DNA of 44,585 nucleotides, from assembly GCA_009780515.1 (NCBI GenBank), contig WQZX01000019.1, positions 1 through 44,585 on the forward strand, given 5' to 3'. Every line of letters starts with the position of its first letter. Position 1 is the first letter of the stretch. The position numbers and the translations under genes are program-made. The stretch comes from Nocardioidaceae bacterium. GTDB taxonomy: Bacteria; Actinomycetota; Actinomycetes; Propionibacteriales; Nocardioidaceae. Shown here one piece after another: positions 34,313 to 42,307 of this stretch. Under the pieces are notes generated by a model, which was given only the letters and a program-made list of their open reading frames with translations, made no database searches and was not told the origin of the DNA.

Positions 34313-35031
34313 GCCGCGCGCTGCTGGTCGGGGCCAACGGCCTGATCGGTGCGGCGATCGCGGACGCGCTGGCGTCGACCAGCGGCGTCCTGACGGTCGC
34401 CTCCCGCGACGGTGCCGCGCTCGACCGGATCGTCGTTCGGTTGCGGGACCGGATCGAGGTGCGGGCCGTGCCCGTCGACGTGCGCGACGAGGCGGCGGTC
34501 GAGGCCCTGGTGGCGAACGCTGCCGGTGAGGAGGGCCTCGACGTCGCGGTCAACAACGTCGGCGCGGTGCACCGCCCGGCACCGCTGCCCGAGCTGGACA
34601 TCGCCGAGCTCGACCGCGTCGTCGCCGTGTCGCTGCGGGGTGTCGCCGTAGCCATGAGGCACGAGCTCGCGCACCTCGTCGACGGCGGCGCGCTGGTCAA
34701 CGTCGCGTCGTCGGCCGGGCTGCACGGCGCGCCGGGCATGTCGGCGTACGTCGCCGCCAAGCACGGGGTCGTCGGCCTGACCCGTACGGCGGCCATCGAC
34801 CACGGCTCCCGCGGGGTGCGGGCGAATGCCGTGGCTCCCGGGCCGGTCGACTCGGGCGGGCTGCATGCGCAGCCGGCCGAGGTGCGCCGGGCGGTCGGCG
34901 CCGCGTTGCCACTCGGCCGCATCGGGCGCCCTGAGGAGGTGGCGGCCGCGGTCGCGTGGCTGGCCGGCCCCTCCGCGTCGTTCGTGACCGGCGTCGTGCT
35001 GCCGGTGGACGGCGGGAAGACCGCCGCGTGA
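34309..35031 (+). CDS. Short-chain dehydrogenase/reductase (SDR)
   Basis: A 240-residue NAD(P)-dependent oxidoreductase of the classical SDR type. The cofactor loop is GANGLIGAAIA near 8-18 (a variant of TGxxxGIG), followed by NNVG near 82 in place of NNAG. The active site is Ser in NVASSAG near 130, then YVAAK (Tyr near 145, Lys near 149). The C-terminal region VAPGPVDSGG is typical, and SFVTGVVLPVDGG ends the fold. Arg in ASRDG suggests NADP preference, a weak inference. The gene starts inside the stop of the upstream membrane gene. The substrate is unknown; the operon is behind a MarR operator. Confidence 0.87.
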   Translation: MSRALLVGANGLIGAAIADALASTSGVLTVASRDGAALDRIVVRLRDRIEVRAVPVDVRDEAAVEALVANAAGEEGLDVAVNNVGAVHRPAPLPELDIAELDRVVAVSLRGVAVAMRHELAHLVDGGALVNVASSAGLHGAPGMSAYVAAKHGVVGLTRTAAIDHGSRGVRANAVAPGPVDSGGLHAQPAEVRRAVGAALPLGRIGRPEEVAAAVAWLAGPSASFVTGVVLPVDGGKTAA

Positions 35032-35053
35032 GGCGCGATGTCGTAAGACATTG

Positions 35054-35080
35054 ACTATGACGTCATTATGATGTCATAGT
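35054..35080. promoter_or_regulatory. Palindromic operator with two ATGAYGTCAT boxes
   Basis: Arms ACTATGAC (35054-35061) and GTCATAGT (35073-35080) are perfect inverted repeats. Inside are two related decamers, ATGACGTCAT at 35057 and ATGATGTCAT at 35068, 11 bp apart, i.e. one helical turn. This spacing is typical for cooperative ribbon-helix-helix dimers. It overlaps the putative promoter of the next gene, which suggests autoregulation. Confidence 0.75.
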
Positions 35081-35087
35081 GATGCAC

Positions 35088-35666
35088 ATGGACATCACCC
35101 CGTACGTCGAGAGCCTGCGCCGCGATCTGCTCGCGGCCGCGGACAGCGCCGGCGAGCAGGCGCGGGACATCGCGGAGCGTCTGGGCTTCGCACTGGACCC
35201 CTCCGCCCGGCTCGCCCTGATGGAGGCGATCAGCCAGGCCTGCGCCGAGATCACCGCAGCCATGCCGGCCGGGGGCGTCGACGTACGTCTCGACGGCCGC
35301 GACCTGGACTTCCTGGTCCACGAGCCCACGCCCGAGCCGGAGGCCGGGCCGACCCCCGCCGACGACGCCGCCGAGCAGGAGGACGAGGGGGACCTCGCGC
35401 GGATCACGATGCGCATCCCCGAGTCGGTCAAGGCCCGTGCCGAAGAGGCCGCGGCCAAGGCGGGCCAGTCGGTGAACACCTGGCTGGTCAACCTCGTGCG
35501 CGCGGCGACCAACGACCGGGCCATCCACATCGACGTCGACTGGTCGAACATCCCGTTCGGGCCGGACTTCCCGTTCGGGCAGCGGCGCGGTGGACCGGGC
35601 GGCCGGGGTCCGGGTGGCCGAGGCCCCGGCGGTCGGGGCGGCAACCGGATGAGTGGGTGGCAGTGA
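35088..35666 (+). CDS. Ribbon-helix-helix DNA-binding protein with RGG tail (HicB-like)
   Basis: A 192-residue protein in three parts. The N-terminal ~75 residues are helical (DITPYVESLRRDLLAAADSA). After an acidic linker (EPEAGPTPADDAAEQEDE) comes a ribbon-helix-helix motif at about 104-140, with the strand ITMRIP and helices through AGQSVNTWLVNLVRAA, as in HicB-type antitoxins. The C-terminus is Gly/Arg-rich with GGRGPGG repeats, a nucleic-acid-binding type of tail. GTG 35079 and ATG 35082 are other possible starts; 35088 fits CATAGT 7 nt upstream. It is coupled to a DUF4097 gene and lies behind a strong palindromic operator. No toxin gene accompanies it, so antitoxin is not a safe label. 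Confidence 0.78.
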   Translation: MDITPYVESLRRDLLAAADSAGEQARDIAERLGFALDPSARLALMEAISQACAEITAAMPAGGVDVRLDGRDLDFLVHEPTPEPEAGPTPADDAAEQEDEGDLARITMRIPESVKARAEEAAAKAGQSVNTWLVNLVRAATNDRAIHIDVDWSNIPFGPDFPFGQRRGGPGGRGPGGRGPGGRGGNRMSGWQ

Positions 35667-36508
35667 GCGGGCGCGTCGCGGACGAGGCGACGGCCGCCGA
35701 GCACGGCTTCGACACCCCGAAGCCGCCCACCCTCGTCGTCGCCGTGCGCGACGGCCGCGTCGTCGTCACGGCCGCCGACGTCACGACGACGACGGTCCAC
35801 CTCAGCGGGCCGCGGGCCGACGAGGTGCGGGTCGAGCAGCGCGGTGACCGGATCGTGGTGATCGGTCCCAAGCCGCGCGGTCTCGCCGGTGCGACCGACG
35901 TCGACTACGAGATCAGGGCGCCGCTCGACAGCGAGCTCGTGGCGCACAGCGCGAGCGCGACGATCGCGTCGGTCGGGCGTCTCGGCGCCGCCCGCGTGAA
36001 GGCGAGCTCCGGTGAGATCGTGCTCGACGACCTGAGCGGAGCGGGCGTGGTCTCCACCGGCTCGGCCTCGATCACGGTCGGCGAGGTAGCCGCGGGCCTG
36101 AGAGTCCGCACGGGCTCGGGGCGCGTCACCGTCGGTGCCGCGACGCAGGCCGCGGTCTCCACCGGGTCCGGCGACGTCCGGGTCGGCCGGCTCGTCGGCC
36201 GGCTCGTCGTCAAGAGCGGCAGCGGCGACCTCGAGGTGGACGACGCCGAGGGAGAGATCGCCTTCACGACCGGCTCCGGCGACATCGTCGTACGACGCAG
36301 CCGTGGTGGGCGGATCACCAGCAAGGGTGCTTCGGGCGACGTGCGGATCGGTGTCGCCGACGGCGTCGCGGTCTGGACCGACATCGCGGCCCACATCGGG
36401 CGGATCTCCTCGACGCTGCCGCGGATGGGCGAGCCGGAGCGCGGGGCGCCGTACGTCGAGATCCGGGCGATCACCGCGACCGGCCACGTCGTCCTCGGTC
36501 CGGCGTGA
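35663..36508 (+). CDS. DUF4097 family beta-strand repeat protein (cytosolic)
   Basis: A 281-residue protein with the DUF4097/DUF4098 right-handed beta-helix type pattern. Repeated strands such as VSTGSASITVG, VRTGSGRVTVG, VSTGSGDVRVG, VKSGSGDLEVD and FTTGSGDIVVR follow each other between about 125 and 230. No signal peptide or membrane segment is visible, unlike many DUF4097 proteins. The start GTG 35663 overlaps the stop of the ribbon-helix-helix gene (GTGA), so the two are translationally coupled. Two conserved proteins joined in this way suggest one functional unit, possibly an autoregulated stress module, but the function is not known. Confidence 0.82.
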   Translation: MSGRVADEATAAEHGFDTPKPPTLVVAVRDGRVVVTAADVTTTTVHLSGPRADEVRVEQRGDRIVVIGPKPRGLAGATDVDYEIRAPLDSELVAHSASATIASVGRLGAARVKASSGEIVLDDLSGAGVVSTGSASITVGEVAAGLRVRTGSGRVTVGAATQAAVSTGSGDVRVGRLVGRLVVKSGSGDLEVDDAEGEIAFTTGSGDIVVRRSRGGRITSKGASGDVRIGVADGVAVWTDIAAHIGRISSTLPRMGEPERGAPYVEIRAITATGHVVLGPA

Positions 36509-36560
36509 GACGCGTCGCCGGCGTGGGTCTTCTCGACGGGCAGACCGTGTCCTGGCGGCC

Positions 36561-36574
36561 GAGAACTCGTTCTA
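36561..36574. promoter_or_regulatory. KstR-type operator, site 3 (13 of 14 positions like sites 1 and 2)
   Basis: GAGAACTCGTTCTA has perfect AGAAC/GTTCT arms with a 2-bp centre and departs from TNNAACNNGTTNNA only at the first base. It lies 28 nt upstream of the CocE gene and overlaps TACCCT at 36573-36578, a -10 candidate. Confidence 0.55.
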
Positions 36575-36602
36575 CCCTGTGGGTCGAACGTGAGGGAGAT
36601 CG

Positions 36603-38501
36603 ATGAAGCTTCTTGCCCGTCCACTGCACCTGGCACCGGTCGTCGCGCTGGCGATGACCGCGGGCCTCGCCGCGACCGCGGGCCATGCCGACGCGCAGCC
36701 GGCCGCACGTCAGGTCGTCGCGCGAGCGTCGGCCCCCCGGGCGAGCACGACCTGGAGGCCGCGACCGGAGCAGTGGCACCAGACGGTGACCGAGAAGGAC
36801 CTCGAGATCCCGATGAGCGACGGCACCGTGCTGCGCGGCGACCTGACGCTGCCGGCGACCGCCGACGGTCGGGCCGTGCAGCAGAGGCTGCCCGTGATCC
36901 TCACCATCACGGCGTACAACAAGACGGTGATCGAGGGTGCGGGAGGTGCGGTGCTGGCCGGCGCCGACCCGAGCTACCTGGTCAAGCGCGGCTACGCGCA
37001 GCTCGACGTGGACGCCCGCGGCACCGGTGACTCGCCGGGGCGCTGGTGCGCGTTCTGCACCCGCGAGGACAAGGACGCCGGGGAGATCGTCGCCTGGGCG
37101 CACCGCCAGTCGTGGAGCGACGGCAAGGTCGGCATGACCGGGGCGTCGTACATGGGCATCGACCAGCTCTTCGCGGCCGAGGACGACCCGCCGGGGCTCA
37201 AGGCGATCTTCCCGCAGGTCCCGGCGGCCGACGTCTACCGTGACGTCGTCGCGTCGGGCGGCCAGATCGACGTCGGCTTCATCCCGCTGTGGCTCGGCCT
37301 GGTCAGCGCGACCGGAGCCATCCCGCCGGCGTACAGCCTGAGCGACCCGCAGTCGGCGCTGCAGATGGCGCTCGACCACATCGAGGCCGGCGCGACGTTC
37401 ACCACGCCGCTGATGCTGCAGGCGCTGCTCGGTGGCTACCCGGCGTACGACGGCCCGTTCTACCGACAGCGCTCGCCGATCACGAACATCAAGCGGATCC
37501 ACACCCCGGCGTTCTTCGTGGGCGGTGAGTACGACCTCTTCCAGCGCGGCACCGGCATGGACTTCGACGCGCTCCAGAGGCAGGGCGTCGCGACGAAGAT
37601 GATCCTCGGGCCGTGGGACCACCTGCAGGGCTCGTCGGGGGCACAGGTCGGCAACGCCGGCTACGGGTCGCTGGCCCAGCTGCAGCTGCGCTGGTTCGAC
37701 CACTACCTCAAGGGCAAGGACACCCAGCTCGGCAGGATCTCGCCGCTGACCTACTACGAGCAGGGCACCGGCAGGTGGGCGACGTCGAAGACCTGGATCG
37801 GCAAGGAGGAGCGCCCGGCGACCTACAAGCTCAGCGGCAGCGCCACCCTCGGCTCGGACAACGGCGGCCTGACCACCGGCAGGCCGAAGGCCGGCAAGTC
37901 GCTGATGCAGCCGTTGCCCGTCAGCGGGCTCTGCACCCGCTCCAGCGACCAGTGGACCGCGGGTCTGCCGAACATGCTCATGCCGAAGATGCCGTGCTTC
38001 ACCGACAACAGGCTCAACGACAAGAGCGGCCTGGTCTTCCAGACCGCGCCGGTGAAGCGGACGGTTCGGATCCAGGGGCCGATCGATGCCCACCTGAACG
38101 TCTCGACCTCCACTGGTGACGGCCTGCTCGCGGTGACCGTCGAGGACGTCGCCCCGAACGGCACGGTCAGCAGGCTCACCGGCGGCTGGCAGGTCGTGTC
38201 GCAGCGGGCGCTCGACAAGTCGAGGTCGCGCTACCTCGACGGCAGGATGATCCAGCCGTTCCACCCGTTCCTGAAGTCGACCAGGAAGGCGTTGAAGCCG
38301 GGAACGATCGCCCCGGTGGACGTCGAGGTCTTCCCGACGGGCGCGGCGATCAAGCCCGGCCACCGCCTCCGCGTGGCGGTGGAGGGCTTCGACGTGCCGC
38401 ACCTGCTCGCCCCGCTGCCCGACCTGGTCGGCCAGCTCGGCCCGCTGACGATCTACAGCGGCGGAGCGCACACGTCGTACGTCACCCTGCCGACGCGCTG
38501 A
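36603..38501 (+). CDS. Secreted CocE/NonD-type hydrolase (X-Pro dipeptidyl-peptidase S15 family)
   Basis: A 632-residue exported hydrolase. The signal peptide covers about residues 1-33 (hydrophobic core HLAPVVALAMTAGLAATAG, then HADA). The alpha/beta-hydrolase core has its nucleophile elbow as TGASYMGI near 178-185, an acid candidate Asp in GGEYDLFQ near 303-310 and a His in GPWDHLQGS near 337-345. The jelly-roll domain follows (about 400-632), typical of CocE, cephalosporin acylase and glutaryl-7-ACA acylase-like enzymes. It cleaves esters or amides, substrate unknown. RBS GAGGGAG lies 5 nt before ATG. The KstR-like site upstream would place it in a lipid or sterol regulon. Confidence 0.88.
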   Translation: MKLLARPLHLAPVVALAMTAGLAATAGHADAQPAARQVVARASAPRASTTWRPRPEQWHQTVTEKDLEIPMSDGTVLRGDLTLPATADGRAVQQRLPVILTITAYNKTVIEGAGGAVLAGADPSYLVKRGYAQLDVDARGTGDSPGRWCAFCTREDKDAGEIVAWAHRQSWSDGKVGMTGASYMGIDQLFAAEDDPPGLKAIFPQVPAADVYRDVVASGGQIDVGFIPLWLGLVSATGAIPPAYSLSDPQSALQMALDHIEAGATFTTPLMLQALLGGYPAYDGPFYRQRSPITNIKRIHTPAFFVGGEYDLFQRGTGMDFDALQRQGVATKMILGPWDHLQGSSGAQVGNAGYGSLAQLQLRWFDHYLKGKDTQLGRISPLTYYEQGTGRWATSKTWIGKEERPATYKLSGSATLGSDNGGLTTGRPKAGKSLMQPLPVSGLCTRSSDQWTAGLPNMLMPKMPCFTDNRLNDKSGLVFQTAPVKRTVRIQGPIDAHLNVSTSTGDGLLAVTVEDVAPNGTVSRLTGGWQVVSQRALDKSRSRYLDGRMIQPFHPFLKSTRKALKPGTIAPVDVEVFPTGAAIKPGHRLRVAVEGFDVPHLLAPLPDLVGQLGPLTIYSGGAHTSYVTLPTR

Positions 38502-38511
38502 GCGCCGGCAG
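38487..38511. terminator. Hairpin spanning the CocE stop codon
   Basis: The stem CTGCCG-x-CGC / GCG-x-CGGCAG (one mismatch) closes the 5-nt loop GCTGA, which holds the start of the stop codon. It lies in the 19-nt gap to the convergent VOC gene, so it could end both. No U-run. Confidence 0.45.
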
Positions 38512-38520
38512 GGCGACCGG

Positions 38521-38904
38521 TCACATCGCCCCGGCCTGGGCCACCCAGATCCAGTTGCCGTCGGGGTCGTTGATCGCGAACATCGCAGGCACGGGACCAC
38601 CCCCGGGCATCTCGTTCACGATCTCGATGCCGGCGGCCTGGATCCGCGACTTCTCGGCGGCGAGGTCGTCGGTCTCGACGCCGATCGAGCCGCCACCGGG
38701 CTCGCCGTTCATCGGCGGGTTCAGGGCGAGGCGGGCGGTGGAAGCCGGTGGGGCGACCTCGACCCAGCGGCCGGCGGTGTCGCCCTCGCCCCAGGAGACG
38801 TCGGAACGGACCTCCCAGCCCAGGGTGGTGGTGTAGAAGGCGACGGCGTCGTCCTGGTCGGCGATGGCGAACATCGCTACAGCGATGGTGGTGTCGGTGC
38901 TCAT
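38521..38904 (-). CDS. VOC-family (glyoxalase-like) protein
   Basis: A 127-residue single-domain vicinal-oxygen-chelate protein of the bleomycin-resistance/glyoxalase group. The first beta-alpha-beta unit starts at AMFAIADQDDAVAFYTTTLGWEV, and the second at GGSIGVETDD, ending in FAINDPDGNWIWVAQ, the usual C-terminal motif DPDGN. The metal ligands are not clear, so catalytic activity is uncertain. ATG 38904 is preferred to the TTG at 38916. It is convergent with the CocE gene. Confidence 0.87.
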   Translation of the reverse strand: MSTDTTIAVAMFAIADQDDAVAFYTTTLGWEVRSDVSWGEGDTAGRWVEVAPPASTARLALNPPMNGEPGGGSIGVETDDLAAEKSRIQAAGIEIVNEMPGGGPVPAMFAINDPDGNWIWVAQAGAM

Positions 38905-38968
38905 GGTGCGACTCAAGCACTCGCCACCGACACTCGTCCCGGCTTCCGGCGTACGCCGGGTGAACGCC

Positions 38969-39544
38969 TCAGATCTGGGTGCGGTGGAACTTCCGGAAGC
39001 TGCGCGACGGCGTCGGACCGCGCTGGCCCTGGTAGCGGCTGCCGTACTTCTCCGAGCCGTACGGGTGCTCGCTGGGCGAGGTGAGCCGGAAGAAGCAGAA
39101 CTGGCCGATCTTCATGCCCGGGTAGAGCCGGATCGGCAGCGTCGCGACGTTGGCGAGCTCGAGGGTGACGTGGCCGGAGAAGCCGGGGTCGACGAACCCG
39201 GCGGTCGCGTGCGTCAGCAGCCCGAGCCGACCCAGCGAGCTCTTGCCCTCCACCCGCGCGGCGACGTCGTCGGGCAGGCTGACGACCTCGTACGTCGACC
39301 CGAGCACGAACTCGCCCGGGTGCAGGATGAACGGCTCGTCGCCCTCGGTCTCGACCTCGTGGGTCAGGTCGGACTGGTCCGCGGCCGGGTCGATGGCGGC
39401 GTACTTGTGGTTGTCGAAGACCCGGAAGAACCGGTCGAGGCGGACGTCGATCGACGACGGCTGCAGCATCGACGGCTCCCACGGATCCATGACGATCCGC
39501 CCGTTGCCGATCTCGGTGAGGATGTCGCGGTCGCTGAGCAGCAC
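38969..39544 (-). CDS. dcd: dCTP deaminase
   Basis: A 191-residue trimeric enzyme that deaminates dCTP to dUTP; actinobacterial homologs are often bifunctional and also hydrolyse d[17 protein letters not shown] near 27-40 and [33 protein letters not shown] near 99-131 are diagnostic, including the catalytic Glu in TLEL and the SSLGR nucleotide loop. The C-terminus ([18 protein letters not shown]) closes over the nucleotide. GTG 39544 has TAGGGT 6 nt upstream, so a leaderless transcript is likely. It is divergent from the SGNH hydrolase gene. Confidence 0.95.
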   Translation of the reverse strand: MLLSDRDILTEIGNGRIVMDPWEPSMLQPSSIDVRLDRFFRVFDNHKYAAIDPAADQSDLTHEVETEGDEPFILHPGEFVLGSTYEVVSLPDDVAARVEGKSSLGRLGLLTHATAGFVDPGFSGHVTLELANVATLPIRLYPGMKIGQFCFFRLTSPSEHPYGSEKYGSRYQGQRGPTPSRSFRKFHRTQI

Positions 39545-39550
39545 GGGGTC

Positions 39551-39556
39551 ACCCTA
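39551..39556 (-). promoter_or_regulatory. -10 box TAGGGT of a leaderless promoter for dcd
   Basis: TAGGGT on the minus strand ends 6 nt before GTG 39544. The divergent SGNH gene has CAGAAT in the same position relative to its GTG (39601-39606). Confidence 0.6.
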
Positions 39557-39612
39557 GCGAGCACTGCGCCCCGAGTGCTCGTGCGTGCCTGGAGCGGGAG
39601 CAGAATGCGACC

Positions 39613-40374
39613 GTGACCTTCAGCAAGTACGTCGCCCTCGGCGACTCCTTCACCGAGGGCGTCGGCGATCCCGACCCCGCGCGCCCCAACGGGCTGCGCG
39701 GCTGGGCCGACCGGGTGGCCGAGGCCCTGGCGGACGGCAACCCCGGTTTCGGCTACGCCAACCTGGCGATCCGCGGCCGCAAGCTGCCGGCCATCCTGAC
39801 CGAGCAGGTTCCGATGGCCCTGGAGCTCCGTCCCGACCTCGTCACGCTGTCCGGGGGCGGCAACGACGTGCTGCGCCCGAGCGTCGACATGGACGCGCTC
39901 GCCGGATCGCTCGACGAGGCCGTGGCGACGCTCGTCGCCTCGGGTGCGTCGGTCGTGCTGTTCACCCTGCCCGACACCCGCTCCAACGCGGCCTTCAAGG
40001 TGATCCGTGGCCGGGTCGCGCTCTTCAACGAGTTCGTCCGCGAGATCGCCGACAGCCGCGGCACCGCCCTCGCCGACCCGTGGCGGATGCACGACTTCGA
40101 CCGCAGGCTCTACCTCGACCGGGACCGGCTCCACCTCAGCCCCCTCGGCCACACCTCGATGGCGCTGCACGTCCTCGATGCCATCGGGGTGGACCACGGC
40201 GTGGTGCTCCCCGACCCGCTGCCGCTCGCGCCCCTGTCGCGCCGCGAGGAGCGCCAGGAGTACGTCGAGTGGCTGCGGACCTTCCTCTTCCCGTGGGTCG
40301 GTCGCCGCCTCACCGGCCGCTCCTCCGGCGACGGCATCGAGCCGAAGCGTCCGACCCTCGACGGGATCGGGTAG
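39613..40374 (+). CDS. SGNH/GDSL hydrolase
   Basis: A 253-residue hydrolase with the four blocks of the family: ALGDSFTEG near 8-16 (nucleophile Ser12), Gly in block II, GGGND near 81-85, and the C-terminal DRLHLSPLGH near 170-179 with the catalytic Asp and His. No signal peptide is visible, so it acts in the cytosol unless exported by other means. The substrate could be an ester of lipid or carbohydrate. GTG 39613 has CAGAAT 6 nt upstream. The C-terminal ~70 residues have no family signature. It ends 20 nt before the tRNA-Gly gene, which is on the other strand. Confidence 0.88.
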   Translation: MTFSKYVALGDSFTEGVGDPDPARPNGLRGWADRVAEALADGNPGFGYANLAIRGRKLPAILTEQVPMALELRPDLVTLSGGGNDVLRPSVDMDALAGSLDEAVATLVASGASVVLFTLPDTRSNAAFKVIRGRVALFNEFVREIADSRGTALADPWRMHDFDRRLYLDRDRLHLSPLGHTSMALHVLDAIGVDHGVVLPDPLPLAPLSRREERQEYVEWLRTFLFPWVGRRLTGRSSGDGIEPKRPTLDGIG

Positions 40375-40394
40375 CGTCGCTCGCGCCGGGAGGA

Positions 40395-40470
<76 letters not shown>

Positions 40471-40526
40471 ACGCACCGGTCGGCATGGACCGCCGGGGCG
40501 GGATGGATGCTACCCCACGCACCCGG

Positions 40527-40754
40527 TCAGGCAGTGCGGCGACCCTTGACGAAGTAGACGACCGGCAGGACGCCGGCGGTGTTGACGAAGGTGAGGGCCA
40601 GACCCCACTTGCGGCGCGAGCCGTTGATCTCGTCGTCCGAGCGCTTCTTGAGGTCGATCAACGCGGCCGCCTTGAGGCCGGTGTCGATGGCGGAGCCGAC
40701 CAGGATCAGCTTCCTCGTCCGCGGGCTCAGGTCGCTCCAGCGCTTCTTGGCCAT
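40527..40754 (-). CDS. Small two-helix membrane protein, PLDc_N-like
   Basis: A 75-residue protein starting MAKKRWSDLSPRTRK with a GAAGGAG ribosome site 8 nt before ATG 40754. Two hydrophobic segments (ILVGSAIDTGLKAAALI and LALTFVNTAGVLPVVYFV) and the last residues GRR resemble the phospholipase D N-terminal (PLDc_N/DUF5652-like) membrane modules. The function is unknown. It is an isolated gene on the minus strand. Confidence 0.8.
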   Translation of the reverse strand: MAKKRWSDLSPRTRKLILVGSAIDTGLKAAALIDLKKRSDDEINGSRRKWGLALTFVNTAGVLPVVYFVKGRRTA

Positions 40755-40844
40755 GGTGTGCTCCTTCGACATGGGTGGGGTCGGGACCAGTATCGCCGCC
40801 GAGCCCAAGGGCGGGCGAGGTACGTGCGGCGCAGGAGGGCGGGC

Positions 40845-41258
40845 TCAGGGCAGGGTGGTGACACCGGCGCTCGAGGCCGCACCGAGCAACCGCTGGTCCA
40901 GCGTCGCGAGGCGTGCGCCGGTGCGGATGGCGAGCCAGAGGTACCACGCGTCGTACGACGAAAGGGCGTGCTTGTCCGCGAGCCACACCAGTGCGGCGCT
41001 GTCGGGTGAGGTGATCTCCACGATCACCGGCAGCCGGTCGAGCAGAGCGAGGAAGCGGTCTCGCTGTGCCGGCTTGATCCGTCCGCGGCGCTCGGCGACC
41101 AGGAGGACGTTGGCGACCTCCCCGCGCCACAGCGCCGGCACCATGCAGCCGCTCGTGGCTACCTGGTCGAGCAGCTGATCGGTCTCGGGGGTCGCCTCGT
41201 CCTCGAAGCACCACGCCATCGTCACCGACGCGTCGACCACCAGGTCTGCGACGGTCAC
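40845..41258 (-). CDS. vapC: VapC-family PIN-domain ribonuclease toxin
   Basis: A 137-residue PIN-domain protein. The first acidic residue is in VVDASVTMAWCF (Asp9), the second Glu in WRGEVANVL near 46, and the third Asp in SSYDAWYLWLA near 100, followed by LATLDQRL near 117. This order and spacing match VapC RNases, which cut tRNA or other RNA. It starts inside the stop of the Phd-type antitoxin gene (4-nt overlap). No toxin activity is shown; the four acidic sites look intact. Confidence 0.9.
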   Translation of the reverse strand: MTVADLVVDASVTMAWCFEDEATPETDQLLDQVATSGCMVPALWRGEVANVLLVAERRGRIKPAQRDRFLALLDRLPVIVEITSPDSAALVWLADKHALSSYDAWYLWLAIRTGARLATLDQRLLGAASSAGVTTLP

Positions 41259-41488
41259 CGCCGACCCTCGGCGAGCATGTCGGCGATGGTGTCGTCACCC
41301 CGTCGGACCCCTCGACGAGCCTGCCGCAGCTCGTCGGCCAGGGCGCCACCGGCGGGCGTGCCCGCGACCGGCACGAGTCTCGCGATGGCGGTCCCGTGGC
41401 GGGTGATGGTGACGATCTCGCCCTTCTCCACCTCGGCGAGCAGGCGGGGCAGATGGGTCTTCGCGTCGTACGCGCCGACGGTGCTCAT
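41255..41488 (-). CDS. Phd/YefM-family antitoxin
   Basis: A 77-residue antitoxin. The Phd/YefM fold is seen in VGAYDAKTHLPRLLAEVEKGEIVTITRHGTAIARLVP (about 4-40), with a C-terminal stretch that binds and neutralises the toxin. It precedes vapC with an ATGA overlap, the normal antitoxin-first order. TAGTCT 6 nt before ATG 41488 suggests a leaderless mRNA, and the palindrome GACTAGTC at 41496-41503 overlaps that box and is a likely autoregulatory site. Confidence 0.88.
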   Translation of the reverse strand: MSTVGAYDAKTHLPRLLAEVEKGEIVTITRHGTAIARLVPVAGTPAGGALADELRQARRGVRRGDDTIADMLAEGRR

Positions 41489-41494
41489 GTGTTC

Positions 41495-41500
41495 AGACTA
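41495..41500 (-). promoter_or_regulatory. -10 box TAGTCT for the antitoxin gene, overlapped by the palindrome GACTAGTC
   Basis: TAGTCT (minus strand) ends 6 nt before ATG 41488. The palindrome GACTAGTC at 41496-41503 covers it and could be an antitoxin operator. Confidence 0.55.
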
Positions 41501-41552
41501 GTCGTAGACCAGTCCGTCCTCAAGCGGCGCGGCACGTGGTCGCCGGGGCGCC

Positions 41553-41558
41553 TAGGCT
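41553..41558 (+). promoter_or_regulatory. -10 box TAGGCT of a leaderless promoter
   Basis: TAGGCT ends 6 nt before GTG 41565 of the DUF2461 gene. There is no Shine-Dalgarno sequence. Confidence 0.6.
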
Positions 41559-41564
41559 GGTCGG

Positions 41565-42197
41565 GTGAGGTTCGAAGGCATCCCGGTCGCCGCGCTCGAC
41601 TTCTACGACGACCTGGAGGTCGACAACACCAAGTCGTTCTGGGACGCCCACAAGGCGACGTACCTCGAGCAGGTGCGGGGACCGGTGGTGGCGCTGACCG
41701 ACGCGCTGGCCCACGAGTTCGGGGAGGCAAAGGTCTTCCGGCCCTACCGGGACGTCCGGTTCGCCAAGGACAAGACGCCGTACAAGACGCACCAGGGCGC
41801 CTTCGTCGGTGTGGCGCCGCGGACGGGCTGGTACCTCGAGGTCGCGGCGCCCGGCGTACGCATCGGCGGCGGGATCTACCACTCCGAGGGCGAGCAGCTG
41901 ACCGCGATGCGGGAGGCGATGGCCGAGGAGAAGACCGCGAAGGTCCTCGAGCGCATCCTCCGCGACCTCGAGAGCGGCGGGTTCGAGGTCGCCGGCGAGC
42001 GGCTGAAGTCCGCGCCGCGCGGCTACGACAAGGACCACCCGCGCATCGAGCTCCTGCGCATGAAGACGGTGCTCGGCATGCGCTCCTACGGCTTCGAGCC
42101 GTTCGTCCACACCGCGGAGCTGCTCGACCGGGTCCGTGAGGACTGGCGACGCCTGCGCCCCCTCGTCGAGTGGGTCGCCACCCACGCCCGTGCGTGA
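41565..42197 (+). CDS. DUF2461 family protein
   Basis: A 210-residue protein of the DUF2461 (TIGR02453) family, which is widespread and uncharacterised. The family features are the N-terminal NTKSFWDAHKATYLE near 20-34, PYRDVRFAKDKTPYKTHQG near 61-79, and LKSAPRGYDKDHPRIELLRMK near 147-167. No membrane segment or signal peptide. It has a leaderless TAGGCT promoter. Function unknown. Confidence 0.9.
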   Translation: MRFEGIPVAALDFYDDLEVDNTKSFWDAHKATYLEQVRGPVVALTDALAHEFGEAKVFRPYRDVRFAKDKTPYKTHQGAFVGVAPRTGWYLEVAAPGVRIGGGIYHSEGEQLTAMREAMAEEKTAKVLERILRDLESGGFEVAGERLKSAPRGYDKDHPRIELLRMKTVLGMRSYGFEPFVHTAELLDRVREDWRRLRPLVEWVATHARA

Positions 42198-42307
42198 TCG
42201 CGAGACCGTTCCTGCTGCATCCGGCGACGACACGCCGCGGCGCACGGCATGTTGCCGGCGACCTCCGCAAGAAGCGTGCCGTACGTCGGCGCCGCGTGCG
42301 ACCCGCC

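Noticed and set aside
36050..36200. VSTGSAS and VSTGSGD in the DUF4097 protein as further copies of the 19-bp repeat
   Set aside because: The DNA differs (GTCTCCACCGG rather than GTCTCGACAGG) and the peptides belong to the native beta-helix repeats.
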